From: Eudoraea adriatica DSM 19308
Lineage (GTDB): Bacteria; Bacteroidota; Bacteroidia; Flavobacteriales; Flavobacteriaceae
Direction: 5' to 3'
Assembly (NCBI RefSeq): GCF_000382125.1
Contig: NZ_KB907549.1
Location: 124,001 to 188,000, forward strand
Length of the DNA stretch: 64,000 bases
This document shows positions 43,596 through 52,503 of the stretch, one piece after another. The notes beneath the pieces were generated by a model that worked only from the letters and a program-made list of their open reading frames with translations, was not told the origin of the DNA and searched no databases. The position numbers and the translations under genes are program-made. Position 1 is the stretch's first letter. Every line of letters begins with the position of its first letter.

Positions 43596-44987
43596 ATGGG
43601 CAAATTCGATATTATTGTTTTAGGAAGTGGGCCTGGAGGTTATGTAACCGCCATCAGGGCATCACAACTTGGATTTAAAACGGCTATTGTTGAGAAAGAG
43701 AATCTTGGTGGTGTATGTTTAAATTGGGGATGTATCCCTACTAAAGCTTTATTGAAATCGGCCCAGGTATTTGAATATTTACAGCATGCATCCGATTATG
43801 GGCTTAAAGCAGATGGCGTGGATAAAGATTTTGATGCAGTTGTAAAACGGAGCAGGAATGTCGCTGATGGAATGAGCAAAGGTGTTCAGTTTCTTATGAA
43901 GAAGAATAAAATTGAAGTCATTAATGGGTTTGGAAAGTTGGCCCCTGGAAAGAAGGTGGTTGTAACAGACGCTGAAGGCAAGGATACGGAGCACAGTGCA
44001 GACCACATAATAATTGCCACTGGTGCAAGAAGCAGGGAACTGCCCGCTTTGCCTCAGGACGGGAAGAAAATTATTGGTTACCGCAAGGCAATGACATTAG
44101 AGAAGCAACCCAGGAAAATGATTGTAGTTGGAAGTGGAGCTATAGGTATTGAATTTGCTTATTTCTACAATGCTATGGGAACCGAAGTAACGGTAGTTGA
44201 GTTTTTACCAAATATTGTCCCTGTAGAGGATGAAGAGGTTTCTAAACAGTTAGAACGCAGCTTTAAGAAAGCAGGAGTAAAAATTAAAACCTCGTCTGAA
44301 GTCACCCATGTGGATACCTCGGGAGAAGGTGTTAAGGCTACAGTAAAAACGGCTAAAGGAGAAGAAATTCTGGAGGCCGATATCGTACTTTCTGCTGTAG
44401 GCATTAAATCAAATATTGAAAATATTGGCCTAGAAGAAGTTGGCATCGCTACGGACAGGGATAAAATTCTTGTGAATGATTTCTACCTGACCAATATTCC
44501 GGGTTATTATGCCATTGGCGATGTTACTCCCGGTCAGGCTCTCGCCCACGTTGCTTCAGCCGAAGGTATCCTTTGTGTGGAAAAGATAGCCGGAATGCAT
44601 GTAGAACCTTTAGACTATGGAAATATTCCCGGTTGTACCTATTGCATGCCGGAAGTTGCTTCCGTTGGCCTTACAGAAAAACAAGCCAAAGAAAAGGGAT
44701 ATGAACTCAAAGTTGGCAAATTCCCATTCTCGGCAAGTGGCAAGGCAAAGGCTTCCGGAAATGCCGATGGTTTTGTTAAAGTGATTTTTGACGCTAAATA
44801 TGGCGAATGGCTAGGTTGTCATATGATCGGTGCCGGGGTAACGGACATGATTGCAGAGGCAGTTGTAGCCCGTAAATTAGAGACAACCGGACATGAAATC
44901 CTCAAGGCGGTTCACCCGCATCCGACAATGAGTGAGGCGGTAATGGAAGCGGTTGCAGAGGCTTATGGCGAAGTTATACACCTCTAG
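43596..44987 (+). CDS. lpdA: Dihydrolipoyl dehydrogenase
   Basis: 463 residues. FAD enzyme that reoxidises lipoamide in pyruvate and 2-oxoglutarate dehydrogenase complexes or glycine cleavage. FAD motif GSGPGGYVTAIRA at residue 10; redox cysteines Cys41 and Cys46 in GGVCLNWGCIPTKAL; NAD motif VVGSGAIGIEFA near 178; YAIGDVTPG near 307; C-terminal His-Glu in HPHPTMSEAVMEA near 440. No complex subunits are nearby. Confidence 0.96.
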   Translation: MGKFDIIVLGSGPGGYVTAIRASQLGFKTAIVEKENLGGVCLNWGCIPTKALLKSAQVFEYLQHASDYGLKADGVDKDFDAVVKRSRNVADGMSKGVQFLMKKNKIEVINGFGKLAPGKKVVVTDAEGKDTEHSADHIIIATGARSRELPALPQDGKKIIGYRKAMTLEKQPRKMIVVGSGAIGIEFAYFYNAMGTEVTVVEFLPNIVPVEDEEVSKQLERSFKKAGVKIKTSSEVTHVDTSGEGVKATVKTAKGEEILEADIVLSAVGIKSNIENIGLEEVGIATDRDKILVNDFYLTNIPGYYAIGDVTPGQALAHVASAEGILCVEKIAGMHVEPLDYGNIPGCTYCMPEVASVGLTEKQAKEKGYELKVGKFPFSASGKAKASGNADGFVKVIFDAKYGEWLGCHMIGAGVTDMIAEAVVARKLETTGHEILKAVHPHPTMSEAVMEAVAEAYGEVIHL

Positions 44988-45010
44988 CCCAATAAATAAA
45001 AAAAATAAAA

Positions 45011-45298
45011 ATGCTCAAAATATTTCGCCTGAGTGCCATATTGGAAGGCATCTCCTATTTGCTCTTGTTTAGTTTAAGTATGCCATTAAAATATTGGGCA
45101 AATATTTCCGAACCTAATATTTATATTGGCTATGTGCATGGGTTTCTTTTTATAGCCTATATGCTTCTGGCTGTAATCTTTTCTGTGGAAAGAAAAATAG
45201 CTCCAAAAAAAATAATTATGCTGGTACTGGCTTCACTATTGCCTTTTGGGACATTCTATATGGATCAGAATTACCTTAAACCGCTTTCAGCTTCATAA
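45011..45298 (+). CDS. DUF3817 family membrane protein
   Basis: 95 residues with three predicted helices. FRLSAILEGISYLLLFSLSM at residues 5-24 and HGFLFIAYMLLAV near 45 are typical of DUF3817 (YdzA-like). Function unknown. It starts 23 bases after lpdA and its last six bases overlap the convergent aroQ. Confidence 0.85.
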   Translation: MLKIFRLSAILEGISYLLLFSLSMPLKYWANISEPNIYIGYVHGFLFIAYMLLAVIFSVERKIAPKKIIMLVLASLLPFGTFYMDQNYLKPLSAS

Positions 45299-45706
45299 AA
45301 AACTCCGGATTGCCAACTCATAACTTTGCAAACCAAATCCCAGGATAACACCTTTAGCCCCGGGTGAGATATAGGAAACATGTCTGAAATCTTCCCGTTG
45401 ATGCGTATTGGAAATATGTACTTCTACGACCGGAGTATTGATGGCTTTCACTGCATCACCCAAACCAACAGATGTATGCGTATATGCGGCGGCGTTTAAG
45501 ATAATCCCATCATAAGTAAAGCCCACCTCCTGCATTTTATCTATCAGTTCCCCTTCTATATTTGACTGGTAATACTCTAATTCCAAATCCTTGAATTTGG
45601 ACTGCAAATCCGCGAAGTAGGCCTCAAACGTTTTGCCACCGTAGATTTCCGGTTCTCTTTTTCCAAGGAGATTAAGGTTTGGCCCGTTAATTATTATAAT
45701 TTTCAT
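45293..45706 (-). CDS. aroQ: 3-dehydroquinate dehydratase, type II
   Basis: 137 residues; dehydrates 3-dehydroquinate in the shikimate pathway. INGPNLNLLGKREPEIYG at residue 4 carries the lid Arg and Tyr; ILNAAAYTHTSVGLGDAV near 70; VEVHISNTHQREDFRHVSY near 94 holds the catalytic His. Complete and of normal length. It is the housekeeping user of dehydroquinate; the EboD cyclase elsewhere in the window is in a different transcript. Confidence 0.96.
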   Translation of the reverse strand: MKIIIINGPNLNLLGKREPEIYGGKTFEAYFADLQSKFKDLELEYYQSNIEGELIDKMQEVGFTYDGIILNAAAYTHTSVGLGDAVKAINTPVVEVHISNTHQREDFRHVSYISPGAKGVILGFGLQSYELAIRSFL

Positions 45707-45913
45707 AGGCTAAAAGTAATAAAATGTATAGTGCTAAAAAAGCGAATGAGATACTCCCTGGCTTTAATATTTTTGTAGCCGGTTGCCAGGCTTAATAACG
45801 ACCATCCTAAAAACTGTTCAAGCTGTTTTCTAAGCAAACTTTAAATCTCAATTAAAGAGATAAAAAAAAAATGGATATTTCTAATTAAGTGAAACAAGCG
45901 ATATCTTTATGGT

Positions 45914-46813
45914 ATGAATTGGAAGCAAGCCCAAACAGATTACGGATACTATTTGAAGATCGAACGCGGTTTAGCGGCCAATTCAATCTCCAATTATTTA
46001 AGGGATGTAGAAAAACTAAGAGTATTTCTGGTGAATAAGGGAATCGAAGAAACTCCCGTTTCTCTGGATCGTGAAACATTGCAACTTTTTATTTATGAAG
46101 TTGCCAAAGAAGTCGGTCCCAGGTCGCAGGCGCGCATAATTTCGGGCCTTAAAAGTTTTTTCAACTATTTGGTTTTTGAGGATTACAGAAAGGATACTCC
46201 TTTAGATTTAATAGAATCTCCAAAAATTGGCCGAAAACTGCCGGACACCCTTTCCACCGCAGAAATAAACAGTCTTATCAAAGCCATTGATTTATCGGCG
46301 CCCGAAGGAGAGCGAAACAGAGCCATGCTGGAAACGCTATACGGTTGCGGATTAAGGGTCTCGGAATTAATCGGACTTAGGATTTCGGATCTGTTTTTTG
46401 AAGAAGATTTCATCAAGGTCACCGGCAAGGGAGACAAACAGCGCTTTGTTCCTATAGGTAATATAAATAAAAAATACATTACTATTTATTTAAAGGAGGT
46501 GCGCAATCATCAAAAAATCCAAAAGGGATTTGAGGACATATTATTTCTAAACCGAAGGGGAAAGCAACTTACCAGGGCTATGATCTTTACTATAATCAAG
46601 CAACTTGCGGTCAAAATTGATCTCTCTAAAAACATTAGTCCCCATACTTTCAGACATTCATTCGCAACGCATTTACTGGAAAATGGCGCCGACTTACGAG
46701 CTATTCAGCAAATGTTAGGCCATGAAAGCATAACAACAACAGAAATTTACATGCATTTAGATCGTTCGCATTTGGCTGAAGTCGTAAACAAATATCATCC
46801 AAGACAGGTTTAG
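45914..46813 (+). CDS. xerD: Site-specific tyrosine recombinase, XerD type
   Basis: 299 residues. Resolves chromosome dimers at dif with XerC. N-terminal SAM-like domain (1-90: DYGYYLKIERGLAANSISNY). Catalytic residues: Arg in YGCGLRVSELIGL near 147, Lys in VTGKGDKQRFVP, HxxR in PHTFRHSFATHLLE near 245, His in MLGHESITTTEIYMH and Tyr at the end of it. No flanking repeats, att sites or cargo, so it is the housekeeping recombinase and not an integrase. The upstream gap (45707-45913) has a CCTGGC/GCCAGG inverted repeat at 45757-45790 of unknown meaning. Confidence 0.95.
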   Translation: MNWKQAQTDYGYYLKIERGLAANSISNYLRDVEKLRVFLVNKGIEETPVSLDRETLQLFIYEVAKEVGPRSQARIISGLKSFFNYLVFEDYRKDTPLDLIESPKIGRKLPDTLSTAEINSLIKAIDLSAPEGERNRAMLETLYGCGLRVSELIGLRISDLFFEEDFIKVTGKGDKQRFVPIGNINKKYITIYLKEVRNHQKIQKGFEDILFLNRRGKQLTRAMIFTIIKQLAVKIDLSKNISPHTFRHSFATHLLENGADLRAIQQMLGHESITTTEIYMHLDRSHLAEVVNKYHPRQV

Positions 46814-46998
46814 GGATGCCGTTGTTCATTCTTTCAATATCCTGAATTGAACCTTTCTAATCGAAAGTTCTTTAAAATGCCAAACTATGACATCAGAAAT
46901 TGGGTCCAAAAATCCCCATATCTGATGAATTCTTTGCACGATGACCTCAGAAGTTGTGCGTTTGATTATATTTATCTTCAAAATTAAAAATAGCAAAC

Positions 46999-48426
46999 AT
47001 GCGAAAATTAATATTACTGAGCGCTTTAATCCTGTATTGTGGGAATACCATGAAGGCACAACTTACGAAAGATGAAGTCCTTTTTGAGATGAACAATAAA
47101 TCTGAAGACTATGGAGTCATAGCCCAGAATATATGGGAATTTGCGGAGATGGGCTATTTGGAAGAAAAGAGTTCTTCTTTGTTACAAAAAACGTTGCGTG
47201 ATGAGGGTTTTACTATAAAAAAGGGTGTGGCTGGCATTCCCACGGCTTTTGTAGCCGAGTACGGGAGTGGTGCACCTGTGATTGCCATCCTGGGTGAATA
47301 TGACGCACTTCCCGGTTTATCTCAAAAAGCAGTACCTGAAAAATCATCAGCAGATAAAGAGGCTGGCCATGGATGTGGTCATCATCTTTTTGGCACGGCC
47401 TCTGCGGCAGCTGCCATCGCTGTAAAAGACTGGATGAAAGCGGGTAATAATAAAGGAACCATACGATTTTATGGGTGTCCTGCAGAAGAAGGTGGCTCAG
47501 GTAAAGTATATATGGTGAGGGATGGATTATTTAACGATGTGGATATAGCATTGCACTGGCATCCGGGAGCCGAAAATGAGGCGAATGCAGGAGCTGCACT
47601 GGCGAACAAATCGGCTAAGTTTAGATTTTATGGTATTTCTGCACATGCGGCAGGAGCTCCCGAAAAAGGACGTTCTGCACTCGATGGTGTTGAAGCTATG
47701 AATATGATGGTAAATATGATGAGGGAGCATATCCCGGAAGAAGCCAGGATTCACTACGTCATTACCCAGGGTGGAAAAGCTCCGAATGTGGTCCCTGATT
47801 TTGCCGAAGTATACTATTATGCCAGACATGACAAAAGAGATGTTGTTCTGGATATATTTGATCGGATTGCAAAAGCAGCGGAAGGTGCTGCCCTTGGCAC
47901 AGGAACAACCATGGATTATGAACTGATTGGAGGCACACATGAACTATTACCAAACCTGACTTTACAAAAATTAATGTATGACAACCTTTCAAAGGTTGGA
48001 GGAATTAGTTATACAACAGATGAAATAGTATTTGCAGATAAGATTGCAAAAACAATGGGATATGACAAAGCCGATTTAGAAACCGCCGAAACCATTCAAC
48101 CCTACAATACCGTTGGGGAGTCTTCAGGTTCTACAGATGTAGGAGATGTAAGTTTTACCGTACCAACAGCAGGTATGGGTTCTGCAACCTGGGTTCCGGG
48201 GACACCTGCTCATAGCTGGCAGGCAGTGGCCGCTGGTGGCACTTCAATTGGTAAAAAAGGTATGATGGTTGCGGCAAAAACCCTGACTTTAACCGCGATT
48301 GATCTGTTAGCCAGCGAGGAACTGGTTGCTAAGGCCAAAGCTGAATTTCTCGAACGAAGAGGCTCCGAATTTGTTTATATCCCATTGCTGGGAGATAGGC
48401 CACCCGCTCTGGATTACAGAAAATAA
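46999..48426 (+). CDS. Exported M20 metallopeptidase/amidohydrolase (AbgB-like)
   Basis: 475 residues. A signal peptide of about 20 residues (ILLSALILYCGNTMKAQ). The M20D motif LGEYDALPGLSQKA near 98 and GHGCGHHLFGTASAAAA near 123 contain metal-site His and Cys; FYGCPAEEGGSGKV near 155 has the catalytic Glu; WHPGAENEANAG near 185. The family cleaves amide-linked amino-acid conjugates such as p-aminobenzoyl-glutamate or N-acyl amino acids; the substrate is not determined. Exported location differs from cytoplasmic AbgB. The 185-base gap before it shows no motif. Confidence 0.9.
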   Translation: MRKLILLSALILYCGNTMKAQLTKDEVLFEMNNKSEDYGVIAQNIWEFAEMGYLEEKSSSLLQKTLRDEGFTIKKGVAGIPTAFVAEYGSGAPVIAILGEYDALPGLSQKAVPEKSSADKEAGHGCGHHLFGTASAAAAIAVKDWMKAGNNKGTIRFYGCPAEEGGSGKVYMVRDGLFNDVDIALHWHPGAENEANAGAALANKSAKFRFYGISAHAAGAPEKGRSALDGVEAMNMMVNMMREHIPEEARIHYVITQGGKAPNVVPDFAEVYYYARHDKRDVVLDIFDRIAKAAEGAALGTGTTMDYELIGGTHELLPNLTLQKLMYDNLSKVGGISYTTDEIVFADKIAKTMGYDKADLETAETIQPYNTVGESSGSTDVGDVSFTVPTAGMGSATWVPGTPAHSWQAVAAGGTSIGKKGMMVAAKTLTLTAIDLLASEELVAKAKAEFLERRGSEFVYIPLLGDRPPALDYRK

Positions 48427-48458
48427 CGAACTTATTTTGGATATAAAATGAGATAGAT

Positions 48459-48474
48459 TTCCCGGGCCCGGGAA
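48459..48474. promoter_or_regulatory. Perfect 16-bp GC-rich palindrome
   Basis: TTCCCGGGCCCGGGAA is its own reverse complement and stands out in AT-rich DNA between the M20 gene (stop 48426) and the sigma gene (start 48558). It has no loop and no T run, so it does not look like an intrinsic terminator; an operator is possible. Confidence 0.5.
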
Positions 48475-48557
48475 TAAACAAATTAGTATTTTGCAAGCAA
48501 CATGTAACAATCCTGCAATTTAACCTACTAATAGATAATTTACTACCAATCCAAGGC

Positions 48558-49052
48558 GTGAACAAAGAACTGGAACACAAATTTGTGACAGAACTTGAGG
48601 ACAATCAGAATATTGTTCACAAGGTGTGTAGTTTATACACTACAAACAGGGATGCTCACAATGATCTATTTCAGGAAATAACCATACAACTATGGAAAGC
48701 ATATCCGAAATTCAGGGGAGATTCTAAATTCAGTACATGGATGTACCGGGTAGCCTTGAATACGGCAATAACACTGTATCGGAAATCGAAAAAAAGTATA
48801 AAAACACAGGATTTTGATTCCGTTATTTATAGAATAAAAACAGAAGAATATGATGCTACAGAGGAAAAACAACTACAGTTAATGTATAAAGCCGTAAGGC
48901 AGTTGGGAGATATAGAAAAAGCATTGGTCTTTCTTTACCTGGAAGACAAAGATTACAGCGAAATTTCTGAGACATTAGGAATCAGCGAGGTTAATGCCAG
49001 GGTAAAAATGAATCGCGTTAAAAATAAACTTAGAACCATACTTAATCCCTAA
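48558..49052 (+). CDS. ECF-type RNA polymerase sigma factor
   Basis: 164 residues. Region 2: NRDAHNDLFQEITIQLWKAY near 30-50 and FSTWMYRVALNTAITLYRKS near 58-78; region 4: KDYSEISETLGISEVNARVK near 132-152. The start is the GTG at 48558; the first in-frame ATG would remove part of region 2. It lies six bases before the membrane protein gene. It is only distantly similar to the sigma factor at 28278. Confidence 0.92.
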   Translation: MNKELEHKFVTELEDNQNIVHKVCSLYTTNRDAHNDLFQEITIQLWKAYPKFRGDSKFSTWMYRVALNTAITLYRKSKKSIKTQDFDSVIYRIKTEEYDATEEKQLQLMYKAVRQLGDIEKALVFLYLEDKDYSEISETLGISEVNARVKMNRVKNKLRTILNP

Positions 49053-49058
49053 GGTGAT

Positions 49059-49703
49059 ATGATGGATGAATTAGAATTACTAAAGAAGGATTGGCAAAAA
49101 AAGGAGGAACACCATCCTAAATTGTCATATAACGAGATCTACAGTATGATTAAAAAGAAGTCATCTTCTACTGTAAAATGGATCTTTTATATAAGTATCA
49201 TTGAATTTGTCTTTTGGGCGGCGCTCAATTTAATCTCATACAGCAAGGAATCACTGGAGCTTGAAAAGACCTGGCATATCTATGAAATAACAACTACGCT
49301 AACAATAATCAATTATGTAGTATTAATATATTTTATTTATAAGTTTTATTCTAATTACAAACTCATATCCTTAACGGAATCTTCAAAAAAATTAATGAAA
49401 ACTATTCTGAATGTTAAAAGAACCGTCTCGCAATATGTCTGGTTCAACATCGGAATATTTGTAGCCTACTTGCTGGTAAGTCTTTATGGTAATCTGAACT
49501 ATGGAGCCAGTAGTGATAAAATCAGGGAGGCGGCTTCTCAGGCAGGCAATGAAACGCTTTTTTGGGTAATGTTATTTGGCATGGTGCTTATTGCAATAGC
49601 CATTGTGCTTATCTTGATATGGTTTTTCTATAAACTACTTTATGGGATACTCCTAAACAGGCTTCGAAAAAATTACGCCGAATTAAAAAAGCTGGAGGTT
49701 TAA
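49059..49703 (+). CDS. Four-helix membrane protein, likely partner of the ECF sigma factor
   Basis: 214 residues. A cytoplasmic N-terminus of about 38 residues (LELLKKDWQKKEEHHPKLSY) is followed by helices at about 40-60, 80-100, 127-146 and 165-195. Related proteins are often labelled beta-carotene 15,15'-monooxygenase, but no such motif (conserved His quartet) is present. The N-terminal stretch and operon position suit an anti-sigma factor, as inference. Its end overlaps the convergent acyltransferase gene by four bases. Confidence 0.72.
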   Translation: MMDELELLKKDWQKKEEHHPKLSYNEIYSMIKKKSSSTVKWIFYISIIEFVFWAALNLISYSKESLELEKTWHIYEITTTLTIINYVVLIYFIYKFYSNYKLISLTESSKKLMKTILNVKRTVSQYVWFNIGIFVAYLLVSLYGNLNYGASSDKIREAASQAGNETLFWVMLFGMVLIAIAIVLILIWFFYKLLYGILLNRLRKNYAELKKLEV

Positions 49704-50503
49704 CTTCGCCATTTACGCTGCTTGTTTTTTTCTTCATAAGCCAGCAATTCCTCCTCAGGGATCACTTTCAGAAATGAAGGATGTTGTTCGATAGCATATT
49801 CAAGTTTTTCTATTATAGATTCAATAGATTCGTTTTCATAATCAATCTCCAGTGGTTCTTTAACAACCAATGACTGAAGAATCCCTTTTTTCTTTATAAG
49901 CAGTCCTTTTTTATCAAATGACCTCCTGAAACCATCTATAACCACGGGTACTACCACAGGTTTATACCTTTTAATAATATGCGCCGTCCCCTTTCTTAAC
50001 GGTTTCCAGGGAGTGGTTGTTCCCTGGGGAAAAGTAATTACCCAACCATCATTCAAAGCTGTGCCAATATTGGTAATATCACTCATTTTAACCTGACGGT
50101 TGACATCCTTACCTTCCGCTCGCCATGTTCTTTCTATACTAACCGAGCCTACATAGGCCAAAACTTTGGTCAGGAGACTTTTTCTCATCGTCTCAGCCGC
50201 TGCAACATAGTATATATTCAATTTAGGGTTCCACAAATAGCCTATATTTTTAATGGAATCATCACGACCATGTAAACTGGCGTTAAATACATGGAACATG
50301 GCAACCACATCTGCGAAGTAGGTCTGGTGATTACTTACAAATAATACTTTTCTATCGGGTAGGTTGCGAATAATTTCAGAACCTTCTATCTCCAGCGTAT
50401 TAAACCCTTTATATCGTTGATGGGTAATGAGACCCAAACTGCGAATCAACCACTTCTTTAGAAATAAAATATGTCCAAACGGATTTTTCTTAAATAAGCC
50501 CAT
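49700..50503 (-). CDS. PlsC-like 1-acyl-glycerol-3-phosphate acyltransferase
   Basis: 267 residues. Acyltransferase motif I is FVSNHQTYFADV near residue 57: His and Asp are five residues apart instead of the usual four (HX4D). Motif III is TFPQGTTTPWKPL near 154, in place of FPEGT. VVIDGFRRSFDKKG near 184 follows. It would acylate lysophosphatidate or another lysolipid at the inner membrane. It is 26 bases downstream of the NUDIX gene on the same strand. The variant motif I leaves some doubt about substrate. Confidence 0.85.
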   Translation of the reverse strand: MGLFKKNPFGHILFLKKWLIRSLGLITHQRYKGFNTLEIEGSEIIRNLPDRKVLFVSNHQTYFADVVAMFHVFNASLHGRDDSIKNIGYLWNPKLNIYYVAAAETMRKSLLTKVLAYVGSVSIERTWRAEGKDVNRQVKMSDITNIGTALNDGWVITFPQGTTTPWKPLRKGTAHIIKRYKPVVVPVVIDGFRRSFDKKGLLIKKKGILQSLVVKEPLEIDYENESIESIIEKLEYAIEQHPSFLKVIPEEELLAYEEKNKQRKWRS

Positions 50504-50528
50504 AGTCTACAAAACTACAAAATATGAC

Positions 50529-51170
50529 TTATAACACCTGTTTGAAAAGCTCTTTGATTTCACTTAGCATCATAGCCGTTGCACCCCAAACCGTATAACC
50601 CATTAGTTTAAAGGCAGGTACCTCAATGTTATCTGCATAAGAAGTGCTGAGAATCTGGGTGGACATTTTAGAGTCATCCATAAAATCAATCAGAGGTACC
50701 TCAACCAATTCCTCTACCTCATCCTCCTGTTTTACAAAAGGGTATTTTTTATCAAATAAACCCAGGTAAGGACGCACCTCAAAATTACTTGGCGGAATAT
50801 AAATTTCACTTAACGATCTGATTATTTTAATATCGCCTGGCCTAACACCAACTTCTTCATGGGTTTCCCGCAAGGCCGTATCGAGCAAATTATTATCGTT
50901 TTTTTCAGCTTTGCCTCCGGGTAATCCAATTTGATTGGAATGTATTCCGGGATAAGTATGTCGGAGAATGAGTAATAAATTTGTCATTTGCTCTTTATCA
51001 GGATAAAACAAAGCGACAACACCGGCCTTCTTGGGGTTCGTATTCTTCTTTTTCATGGCTTTTAACTCCTGGATGCGAATTTGTGGAGCCATTTTATAAT
51101 GTGAAGATGTTCCCGGAAGAGGTAGTTTTTTTATTTTTGCTACCTGTAGAGCAAAATCAGAATAATTCAT
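50529..51170 (-). CDS. NUDIX hydrolase, CoA pyrophosphatase-like
   Basis: 213 residues from the ATG at 51170 (MNYSDFALQVAKIKKLPLPG). The start fits the family; a longer reading upstream has no ATG with family resemblance. The NUDIX box is GLPGGKAEKNDNNLLDTALR and ETHEEVGVRPGDI near residues 78-108, preceded by LPGTSSHYKMAPQIR typical of CoA pyrophosphatases (NudL/NUDT7). It would cut CoA to 4'-phosphopantetheine and 3',5'-ADP. Its ATG shares CATG with the start of the divergent cyclophilin gene. Confidence 0.88.
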   Translation of the reverse strand: MNYSDFALQVAKIKKLPLPGTSSHYKMAPQIRIQELKAMKKKNTNPKKAGVVALFYPDKEQMTNLLLILRHTYPGIHSNQIGLPGGKAEKNDNNLLDTALRETHEEVGVRPGDIKIIRSLSEIYIPPSNFEVRPYLGLFDKKYPFVKQEDEVEELVEVPLIDFMDDSKMSTQILSTSYADNIEVPAFKLMGYTVWGATAMMLSEIKELFKQVL

Positions 51171-51894
51171 GTCGCATCTAAAATTTACCTGCCTTGCAAT
51201 ATTACCACTATTTTTCTTTGGTGCATGCAGGCAAGCACCCACATCCGGCTCCAGGTCAGAAAATGAAAAAGCGGTTAAAGAAGATACCGTTCTGACTGAT
51301 ACAATAACTAATTCATCATCTGAAATTGCGGAAGAAGAGCCATTTGTGCTCACCGAGGAAAATGCCATAGACTTCTTTTTTAAATACCAAAAAAATCTTA
51401 AAACCACCAGGGTAAAACTCACTACAAGTATGGGTGCTTTTACGGTACAGTTATATGATAATGTACCATATCACAAGGCAAACTTTATTTATCTTACAAA
51501 AAAAGGATATTTTGACAATACCATGTTTCACAGGGTTGTAAAAGATTTTATCATACAGGGAGGTAATGCAGACAACGCTGAAACCGCCCGCAAGCGAAAA
51601 GAAATTGGCAGATACCTTTTGCCACCTGATACAAGAAAAGGTTATAAGCATCACAGGGGAACAATTTCAATGCCCAGTAGTGAAATAGATAATCCACATA
51701 TGCTCGCTTCGCCGTATGAGTTTTTTATTGTTGTGACAAAACCCGGTTCGTACCATTTAGATGGAGATTTCACCCCATTTGGAAAAGTTGTCAGTGGTAT
51801 GGACGTGGTTGACAAAATTAACCAGCAGCCCGTAGATACGGGAGACTGGCCCATGCAAAATATCTACATTCTTAAAGCAGAAATAGTTGAATGA
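51169..51894 (+). CDS. Peptidyl-prolyl cis-trans isomerase (cyclophilin) lipoprotein
   Basis: 241 residues. The lipoprotein signal ends FFFGAC with Cys20. Residues 21-60 form an acidic, serine-rich linker. The cyclophilin domain (about 78-240) shows FTVQLYDNVPYHKANFIYL, FDNTMFHRVVKDFIIQGG with the catalytic Arg, and LDGDFTPFGKVVSGMDVVDK. It assists folding in the periplasm or at the outer membrane. Its start overlaps the NUDIX start by two bases, and its stop is directly next to the convergent TRIC-like stop. Confidence 0.93.
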   Translation: MSHLKFTCLAILPLFFFGACRQAPTSGSRSENEKAVKEDTVLTDTITNSSSEIAEEEPFVLTEENAIDFFFKYQKNLKTTRVKLTTSMGAFTVQLYDNVPYHKANFIYLTKKGYFDNTMFHRVVKDFIIQGGNADNAETARKRKEIGRYLLPPDTRKGYKHHRGTISMPSSEIDNPHMLASPYEFFIVVTKPGSYHLDGDFTPFGKVVSGMDVVDKINQQPVDTGDWPMQNIYILKAEIVE

Positions 51895-52503
51895 TTATGC
51901 TGTTTTATAAATGCTGGGAAGTGCAATTTTGTATTTTACCGCCACCAGGCGAATGCCAATAACAATTAGGATAGATGCAAAATAAACGTATTCATCACCC
52001 CAGGGTAATTTTCGTAACAGAAAATAACTCAACCCACCTACAACACAAGCCGTAGCGTAAATTTCCTTACGAAATATAACCGGTATTTCATTACACAGGA
52101 TATCTCTGATAACCCCTCCAAAACTTGCCGTTATAGTCCCCAAAATAATGCACATTACCGGAAGCAGGCTGGCATTAAGGCCTTTCTCTATTCCAACCAT
52201 TGTGTACAATCCAATCCCCAGAGTGTCAAACAAGAACAATGATTTTCTCAAGTACCTGAGTTTTTCCCTAAAAAGAATAGCCAGAATAACGGCCCCTATA
52301 ATGGTTATGATGTATGTAGATTCAAGCATCCAGGCCACCGGAGTGTTGCCAATAAGCAAATCCCTCAGGGTTCCACCACCTACAGCTGTGACAAATGCAA
52401 TAATTAATACGCCAAAAAGATCCAGGCGTTTATCCATGGCTACAAGGACACCCGATATAGCAAAAGCTACAGTGCCCAATAGATCCATTAGAAAATAAAA
52501 CAT
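51895..52503 (-). CDS. TRIC-like/UPF0126 cation channel or transporter
   Basis: 202 residues with about seven helices in two repeats: FDLLGTVAFAISGVLVA-type N-terminus, FVTAVGGGTLRDLLIGNTP near 37 and ASFGGVIRDILCNEIPV near 125. The paired GGG..RD motifs mark the TRIC/UPF0126 (YicG-like) family: K+ channel in the TRIC sense, or glycine transport reported for YicG. Convergent with the cyclophilin gene with no gap. Confidence 0.9.
   Translation of the reverse strand: MFYFLMDLLGTVAFAISGVLVAMDKRLDLFGVLIIAFVTAVGGGTLRDLLIGNTPVAWMLESTYIITIIGAVILAILFREKLRYLRKSLFLFDTLGIGLYTMVGIEKGLNASLLPVMCIILGTITASFGGVIRDILCNEIPVIFRKEIYATACVVGGLSYFLLRKLPWGDEYVYFASILIVIGIRLVAVKYKIALPSIYKTA

Noticed and set aside
45914-46813. 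Integrase of a mobile element
   Set aside because: The XerD signature is of the housekeeping type and there are no att repeats, tRNA target or cargo genes nearby.
46826-47059. Minus-strand open frame before the M20 peptidase gene
   Set aside because: It overlaps the signal-peptide region of a clear gene and has no recognisable motif.
49059-49703. Beta-carotene 15,15'-monooxygenase
   Set aside because: A label often given to similar proteins; the sequence lacks the iron-binding His pattern and is a four-helix membrane protein.
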